Source of the DNA: Clostridiales bacterium
GTDB lineage: Bacteria > Bacillota > Clostridia > Peptostreptococcales > Anaerovoracaceae
Reading direction: 5' to 3'
NCBI GenBank assembly: GCA_009911365.1
Contig: QXXF01000013.1
Location: 1-64,000, forward strand
DNA length: 64,000 nt
Below, in pieces: positions 7,984 through 17,283 of the stretch; within the stretch, counting starts at the first letter, position 1, and each line of letters starts with the position of its first letter. A program made the position numbers and the translations under genes. The notes beneath the pieces were generated by a model, which had not been told where the DNA came from, ran no database searches, and worked only from the letters and a program-made list of their open reading frames with translations.

Positions 7984-8877
7984 ATGAGAGATATTATCAC
8001 GGTAGCTGTCGTGAATTTTAAAGTTGACGCGGCTAACAAAGAGAGCAACCTTTCGAGAATGTGCGGCTTTACAGAGGCAGCGGCGGCCAGAGGGGCGAAT
8101 CTGGTTTTGTTCCCGGAACTCTGCCTATACGGATACGATTATTACGTAGACGAAACGGTTTCCCAAGAGGAAAAAATCGCCACTGCGGAAACCATTCAGG
8201 GGCCATCCTGCGCGGCTCTGGCGAAAGTGGCAAAAGAGAAAAACGTTTATATTGTCTTTGGAATGGCGGAAAAAAAGGAAGATGCGCCGGATGCGACGCT
8301 GTACAACTCCGCTGTGGCTATTGGACCAGAAGGCGTGATCGGCGCTTACCAAAAGATGCATCCGTTTGAAACAGAGAGCATTTGGTGCAAAAAGGGCGAT
8401 GATCCCTTCATGTTCGATACGCCATGGGGACCGATTTCCGTGGGCATTTGTTTTGACACCTATCAGTTCCCAGAGCTGATGCGGCATTATGTCCACAAGG
8501 GTTCACGGCTCTATCTGAATCCGACTGCAGTCATCGAAGAGATTCCAAAAGAGGGCAGCCGTCAGGCGTTTATCGATTACTATGCGCCGACTTTGGAATA
8601 TGGTGTTTTGTGCAACACGATCTTCATTGCCAGCGCCAACCTTACAGGCATGGATCAGATCAATTACTTTGGAGGCGGCAGCTGCGTCATCGGACCGAAA
8701 ATCACGCCGTTCTTTGAGACGAACCTGACCTATTACACAGGGGACAAAGATAATGTGCAGGAAGGCATCCAGATGGAAACCATCGACCTTTCTCTGGCAA
8801 CCAGGCGGCTGTCCAAGACCAGTCAGTTTACGGGAGAGCCGGATTACAGGCCAGAATTGTACAAGAAATTCCTGTAG
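7984..8877 (+). CDS. Carbon-nitrogen hydrolase (nitrilase superfamily amidase)
   Basis: A 297-residue cytoplasmic enzyme with the full nitrilase-superfamily triad: Glu45 in LVLFPELCLYG, Lys124 in GAYQKMHPF and Cys156 in VGICFDTYQFPE. It hydrolyses a C-N bond of an amide or carbamoyl compound; the exact substrate cannot be read from the sequence. The length matches N-carbamoylputrescine amidase and omega-amidase-type members, but the neighbours give no pathway. It is transcribed alone from a consensus promoter, with AAAGGAGAAA just before the ATG. Confidence 0.85.
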   Translation: MRDIITVAVVNFKVDAANKESNLSRMCGFTEAAAARGANLVLFPELCLYGYDYYVDETVSQEEKIATAETIQGPSCAALAKVAKEKNVYIVFGMAEKKEDAPDATLYNSAVAIGPEGVIGAYQKMHPFETESIWCKKGDDPFMFDTPWGPISVGICFDTYQFPELMRHYVHKGSRLYLNPTAVIEEIPKEGSRQAFIDYYAPTLEYGVLCNTIFIASANLTGMDQINYFGGGSCVIGPKITPFFETNLTYYTGDKDNVQEGIQMETIDLSLATRRLSKTSQFTGEPDYRPELYKKFL

Positions 8878-9020
8878 GCAGAGCCAGCAGCACTGATCTT
8901 CGGGGGTTCGTGGAACAATTCTCTTCCTTTTCCAGCGAATCTGTGATATCATCGTGTAAAAGCGGATTTCTGTGAAAGAATAAGTTGTGGTGAAAAGTGT
9001 AGGAGTAAGAGGAGATTTTT

Positions 9021-9404
9021 ATGGAAAAGAATTTGACATCGATCGATATAGAAAGGATCCTTACGGAATACGAGGAAGCATTGTTCGTTCGCACAGAAGA
9101 ACTAGAAGGCATGGAGTTTCCGGATATGGATTTTGGCACTGACACCCAGCTCATGGAACGGATCGTGGCAGGCGCGCTGCGGCGCAAGGTATCTGTGTTG
9201 AAAAACAAGGATTACTATGCGGCGAAACTGATGCAGTTGTACAAATTGAGCACATTGCTGTCAGATGATGAATATTCTTTGGATGAAGCTGTACGGGAAT
9301 CCTGTGTGCAGTATTTGCTGAATGAGCTTCGGGATGATTTGCTGGATGTGCTTCAGCTGATCGACACGCTGCCTGATTTAAGGGTGCGGCACAATCCATC
9401 TTAA
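9021..9404 (+). CDS. Hypothetical small helical protein
   Basis: A 127-residue acidic protein with a clear ribosome site (AGGAGTAAGAGGAGA). It is predicted to be all helical, without signal peptide, membrane helix or cysteine cluster, and I do not recognise a family. The central part (MERIVAGALRRKVSVLKNKD) and the C-terminal half (YLLNELRDDLLDVLQLIDTL) look like amphipathic helices. It stands alone between the hydrolase gene and a bidirectional terminator. Confidence 0.6.
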   Translation: MEKNLTSIDIERILTEYEEALFVRTEELEGMEFPDMDFGTDTQLMERIVAGALRRKVSVLKNKDYYAAKLMQLYKLSTLLSDDEYSLDEAVRESCVQYLLNELRDDLLDVLQLIDTLPDLRVRHNPS

Positions 9405-9457
9405 AACCGGGCCAACGCCGGAGCAGAGGGCTGTTTCTGAAAAAAGAAAAAGAAAAC

Positions 9458-9508
9458 AAAGAATGTGTACGGATCCTAAGCCTTTGGATTCATGCACATT
9501 CTTTTTCT
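9458..9508. terminator. Bidirectional terminator between convergent genes
   Basis: AAAGAATGTG at 9458-9467 pairs with CACATTCTTT at 9495-9504. An A-rich flank on the left and TTTTTC on the right fit termination of both the gene ending at 9404 and the leftward gene ending at 9555. Confidence 0.65.
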
Positions 9509-9554
9509 GTTCAATATATAGTTCCTAAGTATATAGGAAACATTGCTTCCCGTG

Positions 9555-10442
9555 TCACTCCTCTTCGGATCCATACCGTCGAGCAGCCCGGAAGGCCAGC
9601 TTGCGGCCCAGCAAGCACAGCAGTACCAAGAACAAAGCAAGTCCCATGGAGACGTAACCCACAAGCGTCATGCCCTGGCTGAACATGCCAGTCAAAAGCA
9701 GTGCGAAAGCGGTCCCCTCGCCGGAATCCTGGATATAGCTGGTAAGAAAATCACTGGAAGTCCCAAGAAACAGGAACGCCGCGCCAAGCATGAAGCTGAT
9801 GGCCGCCCACCAGAGAAAGCCCAGCCTGCTTCGCCAAAACAGAGCGATGAGGATGACTCCCAAAATCATGCATGCGCCGCCCAAAGCCGCTCGTACTGGG
9901 GCACTGAGCATTCGCTGCGCTTTGGCGATGGCCGCCATTTCCTGACTATCCATAGCCGCTGTTTGTTCCAGCACCGGCAATGTCCTGTTGATTTCCTCCA
10001 CAAGGGCGTTGCCGTTAGCCCTCACATACCCCATGGCAGCCTGCTTTTGCTCATCTGTCAACATGCCGCCTGTGGAACGGTCTAACTCTTCCAGGCTATC
10101 GCTCGTTAGATCCATCAGATCCTTTTTCGTGAACCGGGTAAATTCCTGACCATATAACACAGAGCCAATGGCAGAAGAAGCGTATCTGCCCACCAATTGG
10201 GAAGCCGTATCTGTCCGCAATGCTTTCTCAAGAAACTCCTGTACCTGCTGATTGGACTTGGCATCGGAATTTTTCAGCGTCTGCTTGTACAGCTCTTCCG
10301 TAAAATTGGTTTCCTGAACAGCCTTTGTCACAGCTTTTGGAGAAAAAGATTTATCGCAGGCAAATCCGCCCATCAGCAGCCCTTGGACGCATAATAGGGC
10401 AAAGGATAAAACCAGCGCTACTAAAACTTTGAATACTTTCAT
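9555..10442 (-). CDS. Membrane protein with large extracytoplasmic domain, unknown function
   Basis: The start is placed at the ATG at 10442, seven bases after GGGAGGG; a frame reaching 10469 has no ribosome site. Of 295 residues, the first about 25 form a signal-anchor helix (MKVFKVLVALVLSFALLC). About 150 residues follow outside, with AVTKAVQETNFTEELYK and a helical middle. Three hydrophobic segments come in the C-terminal third (about 185-205, 212-232 and 250-280), then a basic and acidic tail. The arrangement resembles uncharacterised clostridial membrane proteins; no catalytic motif is visible. It is divergent from the purine operon. Confidence 0.65.
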   Translation of the reverse strand: MKVFKVLVALVLSFALLCVQGLLMGGFACDKSFSPKAVTKAVQETNFTEELYKQTLKNSDAKSNQQVQEFLEKALRTDTASQLVGRYASSAIGSVLYGQEFTRFTKKDLMDLTSDSLEELDRSTGGMLTDEQKQAAMGYVRANGNALVEEINRTLPVLEQTAAMDSQEMAAIAKAQRMLSAPVRAALGGACMILGVILIALFWRSRLGFLWWAAISFMLGAAFLFLGTSSDFLTSYIQDSGEGTAFALLLTGMFSQGMTLVGYVSMGLALFLVLLCLLGRKLAFRAARRYGSEEE

Positions 10443-10553
10443 CTTGTGATCCCTCCCATTCCTATCCATTTTACCACATAAGGCGGGGATTTGTCTTCAT
10501 TTAGGTAGCAGAAAAACTGGAAAGAAAATCTTCAACTTTTCTCCCTTTCCACA

Positions 10554-10582
10554 TTGAACAGACCACTAAAAAATGCTAAAAT
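10554..10582 (+). promoter_or_regulatory. Promoter of the purine biosynthesis operon
   Basis: TTGAAC at 10554-10559 and TAAAAT at 10577-10582, spacer 17 bases. A leader of about 70 bases follows. I see no purine riboswitch aptamer and no PurR box pair in it. Confidence 0.65.
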
Positions 10583-10659
10583 TATTGAATAGTGGCATGA
10601 AGTCTGAAAACAGCGAGAGCATCCGCTTTGGCTGAAAAATACAAGAGAGGGCGAAGAAC

Positions 10660-13600
10660 ATGGTAAGAAGAATATATGTTGAAAAAAAGAAAGGATTTGA
10701 CGTTGAGGCGCAGGGGCTTCTGGAAGACATTCAGCAAAACCTGCATGCGGAAGGGCTGACGGGCATCCGAGTCCTGAACCGCTATGACGTGGACGGCATC
10801 GATGACTCGACCTACCAGAGAGCGAGATATACCGTATTTGCAGAACCAGCCATTGACACTGTTTATGACGAACAGCTGCCGGAGGAATTGCGTTCTGCAA
10901 CTTTTTTTTCAGTGGAATACCTGCCAGGACAATATGACCAAAGGGCGGATTCCGCGGCCCAATGTATCAAACTGATGAATGCGGAAGCGGACGCGGTGGT
11001 GAAATTCGCCAGAGTCATTGTGCTGGAAGGAGAGGTTTCAGATCAGCAGGTGGAAACCATCAAAGGCTACTGCGTCAATCCAGTGGATTCCCAAATTGCG
11101 CAGGCGGAAAAGCCAGAAACCCTGGATATGGAAACCATCGTGCCGGAAGACGTGAAAATCATGGAAGGCTTCACCTCCAAATCAGCGGAGGCCTTAGAAC
11201 AGTTCCGCAAGGAGATGGAATTTGCCATGAGTCCAGACGATATCAAGGTCATCCAGGACTACTTCCGGGACGAAGAAAAGCGAGAGCCATCTATCACGGA
11301 ATTGAAAGTCATCGACACTTACTGGTCTGATCACTGCAGACATACCACCTTCAATACCCAGCTTTCCCAGGTGAATTTTGAAGAGGGGCCTTATGGCCGC
11401 ATCGTGGAAAAAGCGTTCCAAGAATATCTGGACATGCGCCAGACCGTTTATGGGGACCGGGAAAAGGACATTTGCCTCATGGACATGGCTAGCATCGGGA
11501 CCAAATATTTAAAGAAAAAAGACGTGCTCCACGACTTGGACGAATCGGAAGAAATCAACGCTTGCAGCATTAAAGTCAAGGCGAAAATAAATGGAAAAGA
11601 CGAAGACTGGCTGGTGATGTTCAAAAATGAAACCCACAACCATCCAACAGAGATCGAGCCATTCGGTGGCGCGGCCACTTGCCTGGGCGGCGCAATCCGC
11701 GACCCGCTTTCCGGTAGGGTCTACGTATATCAGGCCATGCGGGTCACAGGAGCGGCGGATCCGAGAAGACCGGTGGAAGACACCATTCCAGGCAAGCTGC
11801 CTCAGAGAAAGATCACCCAGGGCGCGGCTTCTGGTTACAGTTCTTATGGCAATCAGATCGGGCTGGCTACCGGTCTGGTGGACGAGGTCTATGATGAAGA
11901 TTATGCGGCAAAGAGAATGGAAATCGGTGCGGTCATCGGGGCTGCTCCGGCCAGCCATGTGATTCGCAAGGTGCCGACCTCAGGAGACGTGATCGTGCTG
12001 GTAGGCGGACGCACAGGCAGAGACGGCTGCGGCGGTGCGACAGGCTCTTCCAAAGAGCATACGGAAGAATCCATCCTAGAATGCGGCGCGGAAGTGCAAA
12101 AGGGAAATCCGCCGGTAGAACGCAACATTCAGAGGATGTTCCGCAGAAAAGAAGTGGCTACCCTGATCAAACGCTGCAATGACTTTGGCGCAGGCGGCGT
12201 TTCCGTGGCTATTGGTGAACTGGCTGAAGGATTGGACATTGATCTGGATCTGGTGCCGAAAAAGTATGAAGGCTTGGATGGCACGGAATTGGCTATTTCC
12301 GAATCTCAGGAACGAATGGCTGTTGTAGTGGAAAAAGACAAAGAGGCGGAATTCATCGCTTATGCGCATCAGGAAAATCTGGAAGCGACTACCGTAGCCA
12401 AAGTCACGGACAAAGGCAGAGTGCGCATGTACTGGAGAGGCAAGCTGATCCTCGATTTGTCCAGAGCTTTCCTAGACACCAACGGTGCGAAACAGCAGAC
12501 AGCGGTCACGGTCAAAGGCGGATTTGACCCAGCGGTGCTCACAGAGACCCTTTCGCCGGAAAAAGCTTTGGAAGATCTGAACTGCTGCAGTAAGAAAGGC
12601 CTGATCGAACGGTTTGACAGCACCATTGGAGCGGCCACGGTGCTGATGCCTCTGGGCGGAAAATACCAGCTTTCCCCTGCCCAGGGAATGGCTGCGAAGC
12701 TTCCGGTCACAGAAGGAGATACAACCACGGCAACCCTCATGGCATACGGCTTCAATCCACGGATCGCCAAAGCCAGCCCATTCCACGGTGCGATGTGCGC
12801 GGTCATCGATTCCGTGACAAAGATGGTAGCCATGGGCGTGGACTACAAGACCATCCGCCTCACCTTCCAGGAATACTTTGAAAAACTGGGCCAAGATCCA
12901 AAACGCTGGGGCAAACCATTCGCTGCACTGTTAGGTGCGCTGCGGGTGCAGAGAGAGCTAGAGATTCCGTCTATTGGTGGAAAGGACAGCATGTCAGGGA
13001 CCTTTATGGACATCAATGTGCCTCCGACTCTGGTTTCCTTCGCCGTGGCAACCCTGGATGCGGAGCAGATCGTTTCCACGGAATTCAAACGAACGGACAG
13101 CCAGATCGTGTACCTGCCGGCCAAGCGGGATCAGAACGGCATCCTGAATTTTGAAGCTTACAGAAAGACCATGGATACAGTCAGGAACATGATGGCAGAG
13201 AAAAAAGTCCTGGCGGCTTCGGCCATCAGCGAAGGCGGACTCTTTATGACCCTAGTGAAAATGGCCGTGGGCAACAAGATCGGCGTTGATGGGGCAGAGA
13301 TAGAAAACAGCGGCCTGGATTACGGCGGCATTGTGCTGGAACTGGCAGCAGACGAAAATCTGGCGGCAAGCCTGAAAGGCATAGATTATAAAGTAGTGGG
13401 CAGGACCACTGACAAGGACGAAATCAAATTGAAGGGCATTGCCATGAGCCTGACGGACATCATCAGAAAGTGGGAAGAACCTTTGGAAGGCGTGTTCCCG
13501 GTCCGCGCAAAGGACAACGCGGCTGAAAAAATAGAAAAGCTTTCTTATACAGAAAGAAATACTAAGGCACCGGCTGTGAAAGCGGCGAAGCCGAGAATCC

Positions 13601-14385
13601 TGATCCCGGCGTTCCCAGGGACAAACTGCGAAATGGACTCCAAGCGGGCATTTGAACGAGCCGGCGGCCAGGCGGACATCCACATTATTCGCAACATGAC
13701 CCAGGAGCAGCTGATCGACTCTATCAAAGAGCTGGAAGCCAAGATCAAAGAAAGTCAGATCATCATGCTTCCAGGTGGTTTCAGCGGCGGTGACGAACCA
13801 GACGGCTCGGCCAAATTCATCACAGCCGTGTTCCGCAATCCTCGGATCAAAGAGGCTGTCACTGATCTGTTGGAAAACAGAGACGGCCTGATGCTGGGAA
13901 TCTGTAACGGTTTCCAGGCCCTGATCAAGTTGGGGCTGGTGCCGGAAGGCAGGATCGTGGACACGGATGAAAACAGCCCGACTCTGACTTACAACAGGAT
14001 CGGCCGTCACCAATCCAGTCTGATCCGCACTAGAGTGGCTTCTGTGAAATCCCCTTGGATGGCAGGTGCGGAGGTGGGAGATGTTCATACCATCGCCATT
14101 TCCCACGGCGAAGGACGGTTCATCGCCAATGATGCGGTAATGAAGCGGATCATGGAAAACGGCCAAGTGGCTACACAGTATGTTGACTTTGACGGCGAGC
14201 CGACTATGGACATTGCTTTTAACCCGAACTTCTCCAACATGGCTATCGAAGCCATCACCTCTCCGGATGGACGGGTGCTGGGAAAAATGGGACATTCCGA
14301 GAGGATCGGCAAGTACGTGTACAAAAACGTGGACGGAAACAAAGACCAAAAGATCTTTGAATCTGGTGTAAAATACTTTAAATAA
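10660..14385 (+). CDS. purL: Phosphoribosylformylglycinamidine synthase, single-chain clostridial form
   Basis: At 1241 residues this is the fused form, with PurS-like, synthetase and glutamine amidotransferase parts in one chain; it is shorter than the enterobacterial enzyme and typical of clostridial PurL. It converts FGAR, glutamine and ATP to FGAM in the cytoplasm. The synthetase core includes SDHCRHTTF near residue 224 and KNETHNHPTEIEPF with the following GGAATCLGG. The glutaminase domain runs from about residue 977 (PRILIPAFPGTNCEMD) with nucleophile Cys1082 in LGICNGFQ and His1149 in AISHGEGRF. It opens the operon behind AGAGAGGGCG and is followed 19 bases later by purE. Confidence 0.96.
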   Translation: MVRRIYVEKKKGFDVEAQGLLEDIQQNLHAEGLTGIRVLNRYDVDGIDDSTYQRARYTVFAEPAIDTVYDEQLPEELRSATFFSVEYLPGQYDQRADSAAQCIKLMNAEADAVVKFARVIVLEGEVSDQQVETIKGYCVNPVDSQIAQAEKPETLDMETIVPEDVKIMEGFTSKSAEALEQFRKEMEFAMSPDDIKVIQDYFRDEEKREPSITELKVIDTYWSDHCRHTTFNTQLSQVNFEEGPYGRIVEKAFQEYLDMRQTVYGDREKDICLMDMASIGTKYLKKKDVLHDLDESEEINACSIKVKAKINGKDEDWLVMFKNETHNHPTEIEPFGGAATCLGGAIRDPLSGRVYVYQAMRVTGAADPRRPVEDTIPGKLPQRKITQGAASGYSSYGNQIGLATGLVDEVYDEDYAAKRMEIGAVIGAAPASHVIRKVPTSGDVIVLVGGRTGRDGCGGATGSSKEHTEESILECGAEVQKGNPPVERNIQRMFRRKEVATLIKRCNDFGAGGVSVAIGELAEGLDIDLDLVPKKYEGLDGTELAISESQERMAVVVEKDKEAEFIAYAHQENLEATTVAKVTDKGRVRMYWRGKLILDLSRAFLDTNGAKQQTAVTVKGGFDPAVLTETLSPEKALEDLNCCSKKGLIERFDSTIGAATVLMPLGGKYQLSPAQGMAAKLPVTEGDTTTATLMAYGFNPRIAKASPFHGAMCAVIDSVTKMVAMGVDYKTIRLTFQEYFEKLGQDPKRWGKPFAALLGALRVQRELEIPSIGGKDSMSGTFMDINVPPTLVSFAVATLDAEQIVSTEFKRTDSQIVYLPAKRDQNGILNFEAYRKTMDTVRNMMAEKKVLAASAISEGGLFMTLVKMAVGNKIGVDGAEIENSGLDYGGIVLELAADENLAASLKGIDYKVVGRTTDKDEIKLKGIAMSLTDIIRKWEEPLEGVFPVRAKDNAAEKIEKLSYTERNTKAPAVKAAKPRILIPAFPGTNCEMDSKRAFERAGGQADIHIIRNMTQEQLIDSIKELEAKIKESQIIMLPGGFSGGDEPDGSAKFITAVFRNPRIKEAVTDLLENRDGLMLGICNGFQALIKLGLVPEGRIVDTDENSPTLTYNRIGRHQSSLIRTRVASVKSPWMAGAEVGDVHTIAISHGEGRFIANDAVMKRIMENGQVATQYVDFDGEPTMDIAFNPNFSNMAIEAITSPDGRVLGKMGHSERIGKYVYKNVDGNKDQKIFESGVKYFK

Positions 14386-14404
14386 ATCCAGGAGGTAACG
14401 AAAC

Positions 14405-14917
14405 ATGAAAGTCGCGATCATTATGGGCAGCAAATCGGATTATCCGGTAGTAGAAAAAGCAGAAGACATTTTAAGGCACTTTAAGGTAGAGTTTGAAACA
14501 AGGATTATCAGTGCGCATAGAACGCCAAGAGTAGCGGAGGAATTCGCCTCCACTGCGGAAGAAAAGGGCTTTGAGGTCATCATCGCCGCAGCGGGAAAGG
14601 CAGCGCACTTGGCAGGCGTGCTGGCAGCCACCACGCCGCTTCCGGTCATCGGTATCCCGATGAAATCCAGCACCCTGGATGGGCTGGACTCCCTTCTTTC
14701 CGTGGTACAAATGCCAAAAGGCGTGCCAGTGGCAACAGTGGCTGTGGACGGAGCGGAAAACGCGGGGCTGCTGGCTATCCAGATTCTCAGCACAAAATAT
14801 CCGGAGCTGAGACAAGCCATTAAAGATTACAAAAAGAAGATGGAAGAAGACATTATCAAGCTAGATGAAGAATTTCATATGACACCGGAACAGAAAGTTA
14901 TTATTTCAGATAAATAA
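14405..14917 (+). CDS. purE: N5-carboxyaminoimidazole ribonucleotide mutase (PurE class I)
   Basis: A 170-residue PurE with the N-terminal substrate loop MGSKSDYPVVEKA, the conserved SAHRTPRVAEEF and AAGKAAHLAGVLA. It interconverts carboxyaminoimidazole ribonucleotides. Class I PurE normally needs PurK to supply N5-CAIR; no purK lies in this operon, so it would have to be elsewhere, or spontaneous carboxylation or the class II reaction may be used. It has an AGGAGG ribosome site and is followed 15 bases later by purC. Confidence 0.95.
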   Translation: MKVAIIMGSKSDYPVVEKAEDILRHFKVEFETRIISAHRTPRVAEEFASTAEEKGFEVIIAAAGKAAHLAGVLAATTPLPVIGIPMKSSTLDGLDSLLSVVQMPKGVPVATVAVDGAENAGLLAIQILSTKYPELRQAIKDYKKKMEEDIIKLDEEFHMTPEQKVIISDK

Positions 14918-14932
14918 AGGAGGAGCAGAACC

Positions 14933-15637
14933 ATGGAAAAGTTAGAACAGCTTTATGAAGGAAAAGCAAAGAAAGTATTCAAAACAAACGACCCGAAACT
15001 GTTTATCGTGGACTATAAAGACGACGCGACCGCGTTCAACGGCGAAAAGAAAGGCCAGATCGCGGGAAAAGGTGCGGTCAACAATGTAATGAGCAACATC
15101 ATCTTCCAGCTGCTGGAGCAAAAAGGCGTGCCGACTCATTTCGTAGAGCAGCTGAGCCAGAGGGAAACCGTGGTAAAAGCCGTAAAGATCCTGCCTTTGG
15201 AAGTGATCATGAGAAACGTTTCCGCAGGCTCCTTTGCCAAGAGATACGGGGTGGAGGAAGGCATTGTTTTCGATCAGCCGACCTTTGAGTTTTCCTATAA
15301 AAACGATGATCTAGGTGATCCGCTCATGTGCGAATCCCACGCCTTGGCATTGAAGCTGGCTACAGCGGAACAGATCGAGACTATCAAAAAATACGCTAGT
15401 ATCGTCAATGAAACCCTGAAAGAATTCTTCCTGGACAAGGGTCTGAAGCTTATCGACTTTAAGATCGAATTCGGCCTCTTTGACGGAGAAGTGATCCTGG
15501 CGGACGAAATTTCACCAGACACCTGCAGGCTGTGGGACGTGAAAACAAACGAAAAGATGGATAAAGACCGGTTCAGAAGAGACCTGGGCAATGTGGAAGA
15601 GACTTACCAGGAAGTACTGAAGCGGGTGCAGAAATAG
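14933..15637 (+). CDS. purC: SAICAR synthase
   Basis: A 234-residue enzyme joining CAIR and aspartate with ATP. It starts with YEGKAKKVF and carries [13 protein letters not shown], the [10 protein letters not shown] motif and the [12 protein letters not shown] metal and nucleotide site. Length and motifs match bacterial PurC. AAAGGAGGAG precedes the ATG and the gene sits in an unbroken operon with purE and purM. Confidence 0.96.
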   Translation: MEKLEQLYEGKAKKVFKTNDPKLFIVDYKDDATAFNGEKKGQIAGKGAVNNVMSNIIFQLLEQKGVPTHFVEQLSQRETVVKAVKILPLEVIMRNVSAGSFAKRYGVEEGIVFDQPTFEFSYKNDDLGDPLMCESHALALKLATAEQIETIKKYASIVNETLKEFFLDKGLKLIDFKIEFGLFDGEVILADEISPDTCRLWDVKTNEKMDKDRFRRDLGNVEETYQEVLKRVQK

Positions 15638-15654
15638 ACCAGAGAGGACGAGTC

Positions 15655-16704
15655 ATGGAAGATACGAAAAAATTGACCTATAAAGACGCAGGGGTGGACA
15701 CCAAAGAAGGCGAACGGGCCGTGACCCTGATGAAGGACCATGTGAAGAGGACGTTCAATGAAAACGTCCTCACTGGGCTGGGCAGCTTTGGCAGCTTGTT
15801 TCAGATCGATGTGGCTTCTATGAGCCAGCCAGTCCTGGTTTCTGGCACAGACGGCGTGGGAACCAAGCTGAAAATCGCCTTTCTCATGGACAAGCATGAC
15901 ACAGTGGGGATCGACTGTGTGGCTATGTGTGTCAACGATGTGCTGTGCCAAGGTGCGAGGCCGCTGTTTTTCCTGGACTACATTGCCACAGGAAAGGTGA
16001 AGGCTGAAAAGATCGCTGACATTGTCAAGGGGATCGCGGAAGGCTGCCGCCAGGCGGGAAGCGCTCTGGTAGGCGGAGAGACCGCGGAAATGCCTGATTT
16101 TTACAGCGCAGGCGAATACGATATGGCTGGGTTTTCCGTGGGCATGGTGGACAAGGAAAAAATCATCACCGGCGACAAAGTGGCAGAAGGCAACGTGATC
16201 ATTGGCATCGCTTCCAGCGGAATCCACAGCAACGGTTATTCCCTGGTGCGGAAAGTCTTTTTTGATAAAATGAAGATGGATGTGAAGGAACATGTGGAAG
16301 AGCTGGGGACCACTCTGGGCGAAGCTCTGCTGACCCCAACGAAGATCTATGCCGCTGCGTGCAGCGCGGTGCTGCCAAAGTTTGATGTAAAGGGCATCGT
16401 CCATATCACAGGCGGCGGGTTCTTTGAAAACGTTCCCCGGATTCTGCCAGAAGGCTTGACGGCCAAGATCAAGATCGGTACATGGAAGGTGCCGCCGATT
16501 TTCCCATACATCAAGAAATGCGGCAACATCGACAAAACAGAAATGTTCTCCACCTTTAACATGGGCGTGGGCATGATGATGATGGTTGACGCGAAAGATG
16601 CGGATCAAGTGGTGAAAGCCCTGCGGGAAGCCGGAGAAACGGCGGACATTATTGGACAAGTGGTAAAGACAGACAGCGACAAAGTAATTTTGGAGGGCAA
16701 ATAA
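15655..16704 (+). CDS. purM: Phosphoribosylformylglycinamidine cyclo-ligase (AIR synthase)
   Basis: A 349-residue enzyme that closes FGAM to AIR with ATP. Visible motifs are [42 protein letters not shown] and [17 protein letters not shown], all standard for PurM. Its stop codon is directly followed by the purN ATG, so the two are translationally coupled. Confidence 0.96.
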   Translation: MEDTKKLTYKDAGVDTKEGERAVTLMKDHVKRTFNENVLTGLGSFGSLFQIDVASMSQPVLVSGTDGVGTKLKIAFLMDKHDTVGIDCVAMCVNDVLCQGARPLFFLDYIATGKVKAEKIADIVKGIAEGCRQAGSALVGGETAEMPDFYSAGEYDMAGFSVGMVDKEKIITGDKVAEGNVIIGIASSGIHSNGYSLVRKVFFDKMKMDVKEHVEELGTTLGEALLTPTKIYAAACSAVLPKFDVKGIVHITGGGFFENVPRILPEGLTAKIKIGTWKVPPIFPYIKKCGNIDKTEMFSTFNMGVGMMMMVDAKDADQVVKALREAGETADIIGQVVKTDSDKVILEGK

Positions 16705-17283
16705 ATGATAAATATTTCCGTTCTGGTTTCCGGCGGAGGCACCAATCTACAGGCAGTGATCGACAATATTGAGAGCGGGGAGCTTAGCGGAGCGAGGATC
16801 GTCCAGGTCATTTCCAGCAAAGAAGGTGTTTTTGCTTTGGAACGGGCCGCCAAGGCCGGGATCCAGGGAAAAGTGGCTAAGGACACGAAACGGCTGCTGG
16901 ATCAGCTGGCTGCTGAAAAGACGGACTTGATCGTGCTGGCAGGGTATATGAAAGTGCTGGAGCCAGCGGTGATACAGGCCTATAGGCGGCGCATCCTCAA
17001 CATACACCCATCTCTGATCCCAAAATACTGTGGAAAAGGATTTTACGGAAAGCGGGTGCATCAGGCTGTATTGGACGGCGGTGAAACGGTTTCCGGTGCC
17101 ACGGTTCATTTTGTGGATGAAGGGGTGGACACAGGGGAAATCATTTTGCAGCGCCAGGTCCCAGTGGAGCCAGGAGATACCGCTGACACGCTCGCAGCCA
17201 GGGTATTAGAAACTGAACACGTTATATTATCAGAAGGAATCAAGAAAGTCATGGCCCAGCTGCCAGAAAAAGGAGGTCTGTAA
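16705..17283 (+). CDS. purN: Phosphoribosylglycinamide formyltransferase
   Basis: A 192-residue enzyme that uses 10-formyltetrahydrofolate to formylate GAR. It has VLVSGGGTNLQAVID at the N-terminus, the catalytic Asn and His in LNIHPSLIP, the conserved GATVHFVDEGVDTGEII with the catalytic Asp, and the expected length. It directly abuts purM upstream and purF downstream. The purF ribosome site AGGAGG lies inside its last codons. Confidence 0.94.
   Translation: MINISVLVSGGGTNLQAVIDNIESGELSGARIVQVISSKEGVFALERAAKAGIQGKVAKDTKRLLDQLAAEKTDLIVLAGYMKVLEPAVIQAYRRRILNIHPSLIPKYCGKGFYGKRVHQAVLDGGETVSGATVHFVDEGVDTGEIILQRQVPVEPGDTADTLAARVLETEHVILSEGIKKVMAQLPEKGGL

Noticed and set aside
10583-10659. Considered a purine riboswitch in the purL leader
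   Set aside because: The leader is too short and lacks the three-way-junction sequence of the aptamer.
13252-14433. Open frame of 393 codons on the minus strand over the end of purL
   Set aside because: It is a shadow of the conserved PurL glutaminase domain, has a composition unlike protein, and lacks start signals.
15604-16659. Open frame of 351 codons opposite purM
   Set aside because: It overlaps an intact, motif-verified purM; its His-rich product has no recognisable domain.
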